Positions 54,725-64,000 of a stretch of 64,000 bases of DNA are shown piece after piece. Each line of letters begins with the position of its first letter. Position 1 is the first letter of the stretch. The translations under genes were made by a program, and so were the position numbers. Below the pieces are notes generated by a model, which saw only the letters and a program-made list of their open reading frames with translations, was not told the origin of the DNA and made no database searches. This stretch comes from Lunularia cruciata (lineage: Eukaryota > Streptophyta > Marchantiopsida > Lunulariales > Lunulariaceae), in assembly GCA_948567375.1 (NCBI GenBank), contig OX419757.1, positions 66,092,001 through 66,156,000 on the forward strand, given 5' to 3'.

Positions 54725-57540
54725 TAACCACAACATGCTACTATCACCTGATCATCTTGGACCAAGTAAAATTTTGCCTTGACACCTATCATCTACAAAG
54801 CATATGCCTTCCAAGCCAAGTATCCACTCTCTCATGCTATAGCAAACACTATGTCCCTAATAGCATCATGGGTAGCTATTATCTATCCTCCAAAAGGACA
54901 CCGTGTCATATGGACCACTGTTGCATCTAGTGTAGAGCCACACTCACAAGTGAGTAATGGAGATGCAGATGGGTGGACCAAACCTAAGCAAAACCTCATT
55001 GATGTAGAGAAAGTAGCAGGTGTGAGTCAAAATGCCCTTGTGCACAATCAAGCTAGGATCTAAGAGCTTGCATCCTTGCCGGAACAAGAGCAAAGACTTG
55101 CTTTGGTAGCCTAAGGAATGGACAAGTCAACTAGGAGAGATTGTAGCATATGCTCACATTGTTGCTCCATTAAGGAAGATTGTAAACCTTGAGTCCAATC
55201 TAACAATAATGAAGCAAAAGATAGAAAGTCCTCTTGTGCTCGTGGGGATAAACTATCTCTTGTCTGCCACAATAAAATTTGGAGAGAAAAGGATCTCCCC
55301 TCCACCTCTATCACATAAGTCTCCAAGACCGGCCTATGAACAACCACAAAATGAGAGGAAAGTAGGGTGACAAGAGATCCCAACTACCCAAAAATGCTAT
55401 AGGTGTATTCTCCTCCATAGATAGCAAGCCAACTGCTCCACATGAAATTGGTAGAGCCATCTATCTATGTGCTTAATCCCCTATCACACACTCAAATGTC
55501 CTGGTCCAATAATATCACCAAAGACTCCTATAATCCTCCTATCAAAGGCTCTTAAATATGATAGGAAGGATGAGGAAGGAAGAACTATACGGATGAGGTA
55601 GGACCATTGATGAGCATTACTAGAAGAGAGTATAAAAAATGCCACCTATGGATCTCCTAATAACGGATAGTCATCCACATGGAGAACATCTCCTACAAGG
55701 GTAGCATTTAAGAAGCATGTGACAAAATCCTTGGTTCTTACTAGCACTCCAAGAACACATAGTCCATTTATGGATATGATACACCCCTTTAGAAGCTCAA
55801 GGTGGGGAGGTATATCTAAAGGGGACCATGCCCTACACTTTGACACCTTGACTCTCAAGCCTACTACATGTAGCTTGGTAGTCAAGTGGTCAAAGGCCTG
55901 CCTAATCTGATCTAGAGGGTCCACGATGTGTGTATCATCTACCAAGGAGGGAAATACATAACCTAGCATGGCCAAAGTAATAGATAAGAGAGCTCTAAAG
56001 TGAGCCATGGCAAATAAGGGTCCCCCTAAAGGATCTCCATGACGTGTACCCACAATTGACTCCAAGATGGTGACTCCCTCTTGTGAACCACCATGTTGGT
56101 AGTAAAGGGAAGCAGGAGTGCCATAAAAAGACCACACAAAAGGAATAAGACTCACCAAGGATCCACTAGCCTCCCTAAGCTCTCTAAAGATGGATGCCCA
56201 TGCAACATTATTTATAGCATTCTCAACATCCACCTATAGGATGACCCACTCCGGATGGATATCTAAGAGCGCCCTAATACCTAGAGATAAAGCCTCACAT
56301 CCTCTAGGTGTAGCTACTCCAAACTAATGTGGACTGAAGTGCTATTGAAAGTGAGAATGATATTGAAGGACAAAAGTACAACTGAAGAAACGCAAAAAGA
56401 TCTCTCAAATAGAAATTGGTCTAATACTCCTTGTGTCCTTCTCCATTGCAAGAAGTCAACTAACACCTAAGATACATAAGAATGTCTCCTCTCACTATTG
56501 CTACAACAACCTGAAACAACTTGTTAAACCCACTAGAAGGATCATCTTCCTGAAAGCAATCTCTAAGGTTCTCATAAACCATACCTAACAAGCATCTTGA
56601 GGAAGGCAAGGGGTAGTGCACAATGCTTGTGCAAAAAGTGACCTATCAAGACATAAAGGCTGCTCAAGTTGATAATCTAAGACCTCTAGTTATAGTGTCT
56701 CTATTGCTATAAGATGTAGTGAGCATAGGGAAGAGATAGTCTAATCAGTAGGACTCGCCATAGACAAAGGGTGTAGTGCTCATGCTGCTCTACTAAACTC
56801 TCTCATATGACCCAATGTCCTACACCATCGCAATCGAATAGACTTTGTGGTATCCTGTGATGAAACTTATCTCCTAAAACATGTAGCCTTAACAGACTCT
56901 TCCTGAAGGGCCACCCAATCTTTTGCTCAAAATCAAAAGAATCTAGCAACCACCTCTCTATGCTCCACATATCCACCTCTAGCATAACAAAGACACCATC
57001 AAGGGAGTAAGAGGAATAGGAACCATGCTAACTTGTCCAAGGGATCACGTGCCAAAGGACCAAGTGGTAGGCAAAAAGCCTATCTAGCCTCATCATGGAG
57101 TGTGTAGGGTAGCCTACAAAATAGGTGTAGACATGGAAAACTAGTCTCAAATAACCACAAAATGCAACCCGCATGAGAAGCTAACCACTCTCACGACTCG
57201 ACCGGTATACTTGGAACGATCAATGACGAAATAGAAGAAGCATGCATAATCTCTAGTGTCACTGCCATCAATGTGGTTGCTTGCCTCATGTGGGCATCCC
57301 AAGTGGTCCAATCATATTCCTTGTGCATCCTTCCCACATGGATCTTTATACTTTGCGAGGTAAAGCGTCGGTGACACACTGAGCATTGTGTATCCTAAGT
57401 CGCTCTTAGCGGCCCCATAGGGAGAGGTGGAGCCATGGCTAGCACAAGAATAACAATATGATGCTTGACCAATATGAGTTAGCACCAATATGATGCTCCT
57501 CTCTATATCTCCCATACCTGAAAGCCACAACCCCTCACAT
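54725..57540 (-). pseudogene. R2-like non-LTR retrotransposon (zinc finger, RT, CCHC, probable endonuclease)
   Basis: On the minus strand, a C2H2 finger CSVCHRRF...HVGRMH lies at 57323-57385. RT is at 55646-56330: the first Asp in VDVENAINNVAW, then VGTRHGDPLGGPLFAMAHF, the catalytic block FPSLVDDTHI (V-D-D) and VSKCRAWSP. Far downstream, CECGSTLDATVVHMTRC (54892-54948) is a C-x-C...H-x4-C motif, followed by ERVDTWLGR. This N-finger, RT, CCHC order is that of R2/CRE/NeSL-type LINEs with a restriction-like endonuclease, not of plant L1. The frame is broken many times. The exact clade is uncertain. Confidence 0.68.
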
Positions 57541-58180
57541 CCAAATTCACATAAGAAAATATAATCTCTCCAAACCCTAAAAACTAAAAACTTTCATAAC
57601 TTTCAATTTCCATCTCCAAAATTTTCAAACTAAATCCCATGGAACATAATCATGAAAACAAAGAGATTAGAAATGAAAATTCTCAATTGATCACTCTCAA
57701 TGTGTAATGATCACTCTAAACCCTAAAGAACTTAGATAGATGTAGTAAGGGTATGAATGTATGTCTCTTTTCAATGGTTAATCTTTGTTATTATGTTTGG
57801 TCAGAACGTCTAAATGATGCATAGTACATAATAAAATAATTTACATGAATGAATCTTTTGAATGATAACCATTAATATTGTGTTGTGTATACTTTACTTT
57901 GACTATCTAACAAGTTAAGGACTCATAACCATTAATATTGTGTTGTGTATACTTTACTTTGACTATCTAACAAGTTAAGGACTCAACATTAACAATTTAA
58001 TATGTTTCATATCTCGAAACTACCTAATATAATAGTGGGTGGGCGAATCAATTTATTTATCTTCGAAATAGAGAACAATTTGATTGTTGGTTCTGTCCTT
58101 GGTGATTCTTATTTGGTTTAGAAATACCAATAATATTTGCTTCATTACCTTTCAATAAATAACAAAGCATCGTCAAGAAT
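57541..58180. other. Transition zone, no gene seen
   Basis: AT-rich, with two telo-box-like aaaccctaaa words (about 57569 and 57717) and an exact 60-bp tandem duplication (57865-57984). No frame of interest. Confidence 0.4.
57865..57984. repeat. Exact 60-bp tandem duplication
   Basis: Positions 57865-57924 and 57925-57984 are identical (ataaccattaatattgtgtt onward). The lack of any difference implies a recent event or an assembly artefact. Confidence 0.92.
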
Positions 58181-59950
58181 TAGGGCCCGTCTAGAGTGTA
58201 GCAAGATCAAAGGAACCGCAATATATTTGTACTGCCATATTTGTTCTGTCGACCCCAAAGAAACAACGACCTCCAATACATAAGACCTGTGGTACACGAC
58301 GAGTGGGTGAAAACTCGACATCGAAAACCCAATGCTGCTACAGATTCTCGACAGTGACGTGTTACCTCGTTACCAAAATCCAGTGACCTCCCTAGACTCT
58401 AAGATCTACACACCAAGTTGAAACAGCCCATGCTTCTTGAAGAAGTTCATGGGTCCAGTTACTGCGAGCACAAACTCTAGTGTAATCTGAGCAGTTAGAG
58501 GTTTGAATGAACGGCAGAGATCAAAATATTAACAAGTAACCTAATTTATTACTGCGTAATGGTAGATATACTCCAGATGGAATAAGCCAGCTACTGTTGC
58601 GAGATGACGACAGCCCTCATCAATCCGGAGATGTACGGTTTAGAACAGCCACTCCCTAAATCTGATATTCGAAAGTTGAATTTATAGGGTCGGTGATACT
58701 TTTGGAGGTGGACCCGCATGCCAGATGGACGGTGGTGAGGCTTCGGATACCGCAATGATACGAGGACGAGGCGTATTCCACGCCTTCTCTTAGGACTTTT
58801 CCGGGTAGTTCTAGAACAGGGAACCGCAAGGGACCCGGAAGTGGGCAGTTATCACGATGGCGACCAGGTCAAGGATCAGTAACTTCGTGACCTGTCGCTC
58901 GCCGCTGCTGCAGTGCATAACTGCTGTAGTTTATTTTAACCTGACAATTGAGTGTGCCGGAAGATTTCGAGGAATCCAAGAATGGTTGACACGATCAGAT
59001 CGTGATCTCAGGAGATCATCATGTGCGTTTAATAATTGATCGGACGGCTTAGGGTGCTGATAGGCTGACTCGGATCTTGCAGGAAAATTACAGTTCGAAG
59101 ATAGCTAACCACTGTCCGCGTGTAACGTATGGGTGGGGTGGGGTTCGGGTTGGGAAAGTCGCGGGTGGGTGGGGCCGCGTCAGAAGTTCCAAAGAAGTTG
59201 AAGGTGCCGTGTTGGTTACAGCTGCCCCCCGCGCGCATGCGACGACCTTATGTTCCTCCACGCCAACTCGCAGCATCACGTCGGTTCCACGGCTTTGAGG
59301 CGGGAGCGATTACAAGTTCCCGCGTGTGGCAGGGAGGAATCACATCTCTCGATATCTTCGCTGTGGTAGCATGGTTGAGTAGCCAAGTACTGGCCGGCCG
59401 CGGTGTCATCTTCTGCTTTCTTGAAATCGTGGATTCTCCACCTTTTGATTGCGTGGTGTTAGCTGTTTTCTTTTGCACGTCTTCGGACGACTTTCGCGGT
59501 CAGGTGGCTAGCCTTCGAGAATCAGTCACCTTGAAATAGCTACTAATTTGCCATGGAGCACAATTGTGTAGCACCAAGGCATTCTGAAGGCTGGTGTCTT
59601 CTTCACTTGGTCTTGAGCGGGGGCTAAATATATAGAGCCGGCTGCCTCCCCGGAGTTTCATGCCCGTTAAGTATCCTCGTTCGTGCTCTTGTTTATTGTG
59701 AGCTCGATCATTTGGTTCTGCTCACATCTGTGGAAGCAGGTCCTATTCTTCTATGATACTCCTCTGGATGTCATGTAGAGTATGCGCTTTCCTCCTAGTG
59801 CATGGAGTGTCGAGGTTCTCCCTCGTCTCTTTGTCATTCTCCGTATTTCTCCAGTCTTTTCTCGCTCATCGCAGTTTGACCTCGTCGCTTTTCTCGCTCC
59901 ACACTCCCTTTCTTCATTGATGCTCGGGTGTTTCTCTAACTTGGAGTTTT
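58181..59950. other. Unique-looking DNA without a recognised gene
   Basis: Base composition is more balanced and rich in CG dinucleotides than the element cluster. Several frames of 60-136 codons overlap on both strands (for example 59129-59539) but show no domain and no consistent codon pattern. 59131-59154 is a G-run motif. I see no element termini. Confidence 0.4.
59131..59154 (+). other. Potential G-quadruplex
   Basis: Five G-runs of three or four separated by one to three bases (GGGTGGGGTGGGG then TTCGGGTTGGG) on the plus strand. It satisfies the usual G3 with short loops pattern. Confidence 0.6.
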
Positions 59951-59954
59951 TCTT

Positions 59955-60217
59955 TATATAAAACCTGTTCTTCGCCGAAGTGACTTGCCTTCAAGGTAAG
60001 TGAGGTTTGGTTGTGTCTGCGTTAATGTACCCATGCATACGTGTTTCAGCGTTCCAGCCTAACTTGGTTGTATAGCAGGAAAATGGGTGCTGTCAGACGA
60101 TCGGCGAATGTCCGGAGAAACATCGTTGAGAAGGCAAGGTGGAAAGTGGGCGAGACTATTGGAGTCGTCCGGTTCCGTCACTTGTTGATACTTCCGGAGA
60201 AAACAGATGGAAGATAG
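59955..60217 (+). other. Possible promoter, short intron and small ORF (weak)
   Basis: TATATAAAA at 59955-59963 is followed by a good donor AAG/GTAAGT at 59996 and an acceptor TATAGCAG at 60078, which would define an 83-base intron. An ATG at 60083 opens a 44-codon basic frame (MGAVRRSANVRRN...) ending at 60217. No homology is recognised and the frame is short, so this is only a candidate transcription unit. Confidence 0.2.
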
Positions 60218-63200
60218 GCTGGTTACGGTAAAGCATATGATTCGTGACAGATGTTGTAACTTTAGAAGACAGTCTGGCTGTGGTGAAAGGAATAAAATAC
60301 CTGGCTGGCTGTGTGGGAGAGGATCTTGCCCTTATGGGTGCGCTTACGGGGCGGATCCTATGATGAATAAAGGAGGGGATCTTACCCCGTGTTCTGGTTG
60401 GGAGGGATTATTCCCTCCCGCGTGGTGTGCCGGTGTTAGCGTGTTCAAGCATGGTGATGCTGGCAACTCGTCACATGTCTACATGATACTACTGGGTGAA
60501 TCACGTGTCATCAGTGACTGAAATAGTCCATCTGCAATCTCGTTTGTCGTAGATCATTTCAACACCGAAGTTTCTGTCGATCTACAGTGTCTCTTGTTTC
60601 CATTCTGCCAAGGACGTATATAGGGGTGGGGTCTCTGCATCAGTGCATGTACACCGCAAAACAGCTGGATGTTTTGTCGCTCTTCCATGGAAGCTATCAA
60701 CTCGGATAGTTGAACACGTACTGGCAAGATAGAACAGCACTCCTATCGCGCATGAAGATAGTCGACACAGTGAAGTGCTCGCGGACGACACTCGAATCTC
60801 GATCATCAAGCACCCAAACGAGAAACACATGGGTAACCTAAAGCGGATGGATTGGAAAAATATTAATGAGAATTGGAGAAGCCGAGCCGTCACCGCTACC
60901 CGACTTGCGTGGTGATGATACACCAGCCTCTCCATCCAAAGCAAGTATTTCACGTCAACACAGGATGACCTCAGCAACGCTGGTTATGGCATATACTCAG
61001 TTTGCCTGTTTTGACGATGCCTACGCCTTACACGGTTGGCATGCTCATCAGGGCATTAGAGTTGCCTCCCCAACAAATGTTGCTGACACAAGTACTAACC
61101 TGTCACCTACACTGGAAGTTGCGATATTCACCACGGGGTAAGCTTCGTTTCGCTTTGTCGACGTTTATGATGTATCGTTTGAAGGCTGGATGATTTTGCA
61201 CCTAGAACTTATCTCATGCTGAAAACCACTTATTGCCGCTGATTTATTGTCGATGCAGTAGCCATTGTAGAAAAAATGTCTCGTGATGTTTCCAATATTT
61301 CGGCCTTGTCATCTTCATACGTTCGTAAATTGAATAAGGGTCGAACATAATATGTGGGCATTGCAACTGTCTGTGATCCATATACCCCGAGGCAAAAAAG
61401 TTAGTTCGTTATGGGGATTTGACATACAGGATAATACTCGGGAAAAACGACCCGCACGACTAGTTGACCGTCGAACATCGAAAGGTTAGCCGCTCCTGCA
61501 AGGTTAAAGGCCCACTACAAATGTACCCCCCCTCTTCGCTTCAACTCAATGTTCCGCCTGTGGCTTCGTAGTATATGTTCGCCAAATTCTTCACTCGCAG
61601 AACTTCCAAATTACATCATCATGACCATAGTTTGTCATGTTCTTCAGTGTTTTACCTCTGCATCAGATATTTGTTTATTGTGTACATTTGGTTTTTCTTG
61701 AGTGTTCATTGCCAATTTTCCACAATAGTGCGATTTGCACCTACTGATATAAAAAGCAACGGTAGATTTCTCCAATGGTGTAGATTACTTGTTAACGTAG
61801 AGGATAGGTAGAATAGTTAGATACCGCAGTTTAGGATCATCTCACAAACATTATTCTGTTAATTTAACCTGCCCAAGGTAGGTGATGATGAAGATGTGAA
61901 GTCAACAGAGAAATGGAGGGAAATTTATCCAGAACTCCGTCTTTAATAGAATTGAAATCGGAAACAATTTATCCATTTGTTCTAATTTTAAAATTGATTG
62001 AATGTAAAGATCGTATTGCAGATAGAAAATAGGGTATGTCCTACCCTGCAGCACCCGTTCATCTGAAAATTATGTCGGGTATGGCAAGGGAACAGTTGTC
62101 GCATGCAGCGACGATTGAGTATCGTACGGCTAAATTTTCAAGTGGCGGACGGAAATAACCGATCGAAGGAGGTCCTGCAATCGTAGCGCAACCAGACCGG
62201 TGAAGTATAATCAGTAAACCGTGCGGCCGTGTGACCTTACTCGCCGAGCGCCATCAGAAAAATGTTGGTTAACGCATAAAAACAAAAGAATTTTTTTAAT
62301 GAAGTAAATAAAACTCTAAAGTAGAGAAAATTACAATATTAGAATGTGTAATAATCAGAGTATTTGTCACAACTGACTAGAATCAACTTTTACCGACTGA
62401 AGAGGTGACCAATGTTGCCGGAATGCTACACACTAGATTAACAACTAAATCATCATCAGTTTACTCTTCGGAACAAATGCCCAATTCAGTGAAAGATGTA
62501 CTGGATTAAAATAATTACCCCCAACGACTTGTTAGATCGGAGAGAAAGAAAAGTATTATACAATGTTTACCAATAATCACTGTCGTCCTGAGCAGGAAAA
62601 TATTATGAGCATCGCGCGGGATAGGCGTGTCCACTACAAGAGCCACAAAAGGTGAAGCATTCTTACTTTAAAATACTAATTGTTACGCCATTGTTACCTT
62701 TAGACAAAGACATCAATCTGTCAATGAATATAGTTTAGATTTAGTTCTATATGTACTCTATCTTAAAGTAGGTAAATTAACGTTTCACTTAGGAACAAGA
62801 AAATCTTCGTTACTCTAATCTGTGTCGTTAACTTTATGCATTGGACACAAGACCAAAATTACCCTTGAACATTAACTCTTTCGATCATTGAAAAAGTAAA
62901 TGTTTGCTAAATACTTCACTCTCAACAGATAGGTAAAAGCAGGGTAAAATTGTGGATAAAGAGGTAAGGTATAATAAAATGTGGAAAAGAATGAAAGACT
63001 TACCCCCGGGCGTAAGGGATGTGAATTTATCTATCTACAAATACGTTTCTGTACCAAATATGACTTGTTGTATAAGTGATGACTATTCGTTCGTGAAAAT
63101 TGATTGAAGTTATTGTAAAGACTATTATGGGTGAAAATAAAATTCTCTTTCAACAGCAAAAGATATAATATTTCTTCATGATAAATTCTCTACATTGAAA

Positions 63201-63229
63201 TGGAACATATGTATAAGTAAAAAAATAAA
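60218..63229. other. Unique-looking DNA without a recognised gene
   Basis: Frames up to 131 codons (minus 60582-60977) and 104 codons (plus 60207-60521) exist but overlap one another and show no domains. I see no element termini or tandem arrays. Confidence 0.4.
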
Positions 63230-63650
63230 CTTACTAATAATTTTTTAAATATTTTTTATAAAAAAAATAATCAAAAATTAAATTAAATTAAATTATATTC
63301 AAAATATTATATTATAGTATTCAAAAACATTAAATTAAAAATAAAGAAATAATTATTATTAATTATTTCACAAAATTCTATAAAGTTTATAAAATTTAGT
63401 GAATAAATTTTACTAGTTATAAAAAAATAAATTTTAATTCAAATTAAATAAAAACTATTATTAAAAATTATTATTTTTAAAATTCGAATCCAATATTTAT
63501 ACTTACAAAAATTAATTTCTAGAAAAACAAAAATTATTATATAAAACTCTAATTTATATAAAACTAAATAAAAATATTAAAATTTTATATAGATAAATTT
63601 AGAAATTTGTAAAGAAAAATAGAAAAAAAAATTGTAAAAATATCTATAAA
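63230..63650. other. Very AT-rich block
   Basis: About 420 bases almost entirely A and T, with runs such as aaattaaattaaattaaatt. No gene. Possibly a decayed AT-rich repeat like 46731-49755. Confidence 0.6.
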
Positions 63651-64000
63651 TTATTGATGACAACAAAGATGCGACGGGACCCTTGGTTGAAAAAATATAC
63701 GGCACCTAATGGTTTCTTGAGGAAAACCTAATGGTTTCTTGAGGAGAAGGTAGGAGATATTTCGCAGCGCTCTAGCTCTCGAACTGTGCGAAACGTGCTG
63801 AAAAGAACTTGTAAACTCACTTCCATTTGCGACCATGGATGAGAAACACCTGTGACCAGTCAAGGAGGCAACGAAACAGAGAAAACGACAATTTGTTGAA
63901 AATTTGATCGTATCAAATTTTCAATATGAGAGTCAATGTCCAAGTTTAGACGGTTTTATCCTTCCACGATCAAGAACGATTCCTAGTGTAGAAAACATAA
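63651..64000. other. Window end, no gene recognised
   Basis: The sequence contains a small direct repeat of aatggtttcttgaggaaaacct / aatggtttcttgaggagaa (63708-63747). A 70-codon minus frame at 63651-63863 has no recognisable domain. Confidence 0.35.

Noticed and set aside
54779-55063. 94-codon plus frame as a gag or LINE ORF
   Set aside because: The minus strand here carries the CCHC motif and ERVDTWLGR of the non-LTR element, which explains the region better.
57560-57730. Telomere-like aaaccctaaa words
   Set aside because: There are only two isolated copies and no tandem array, so this is not an interstitial telomere. They are common promoter-type words in plants.
59129-59539. 136-codon plus frame in the unique region
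   Set aside because: Overlapping frames of similar size exist on the opposite strand, there is no domain, and no splice or promoter support is evident.
60582-60977. 131-codon minus frame
   Set aside because: It has no recognisable domain or homology and overlaps a plus-strand frame. Chance is sufficient.
1-64000. CRISPR array, tRNA or rRNA genes
   Set aside because: Regular repeats here are contiguous tandem arrays without spacers. The only tRNA-like matches are 12-18-base retrotransposon primer sites. No rRNA sequence was recognised.

Overview
The window is land-plant nuclear DNA and is almost entirely transposable elements. I see no complete host gene. The evidence for a plant is Ty3/gypsy elements with plant-type primer sites (initiator tRNA-Met and a tRNA-Asp-like site), chromodomain and Athila/Tat-like polymerases, and stop codons created mostly by C-to-T change at CAG and CGA. 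A DNMT3-like methyltransferase fragment weakly favours a bryophyte, fern, lycophyte or gymnosperm over a flowering plant, because flowering plants are thought to have lost DNMT3. I cannot name the species.

Layout. 1-6039: minus-strand gypsy element (element 1), cut twice by LTRs of an ORF-bearing LTR family (1-246, 1270-3152). 6040-8099: a long LTR (family D) full of 90-bp and 47-bp tandem repeats, into which element 1 inserted. 8100-9656: 3' end of a plus-strand chromovirus (element 2) whose LTR is packed with heat-shock-element motifs. 9657-12723: a decayed copy (copy C) of the ORF-bearing LTR. 12724-12913 and 20727-22296: the two halves of a minus-strand gag-like plus cytosine-methyltransferase unit, split by a nearly complete plus-strand element (element 3, 12914-20722, 4-bp target duplication gtcc). 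About 23300-25974: a second family-D LTR, probably the 5' LTR of the methyltransferase element. 26855-43898: a complete Athila/Tat-like element (element 4, minus, 5-bp target duplication ctata). Its LTRs, about 3.7 kb when undeleted, encode a protein of about 796 residues. A second LTR of the same family is inserted in its 3' LTR, and a solo LTR of the element-3 family in its integrase. 43904-46725: flanking inverted repeat, two chromovirus fragments, a gag-like scrap. 46731-47671: an AT-rich foldback. 47672-49755: AT-rich DNA without genes. 49760-57540: an R2-like non-LTR element (zinc finger, RT, CCHC, probable endonuclease) interrupted by a decayed chromovirus (element 5, 50202-54719). 57541-64000: mostly unique DNA with no recognised gene.

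The nesting gives relative ages. The methyltransferase element is oldest in the left half. It received copy C and, separately, element 3. Copy C received element 2, element 2 received a family-D LTR, that LTR received element 1, and element 1 received two further LTRs. The two most novel features are the long protein-coding frame carried inside an LTR and the DNMT3-like methyltransferase carried by a retroelement.
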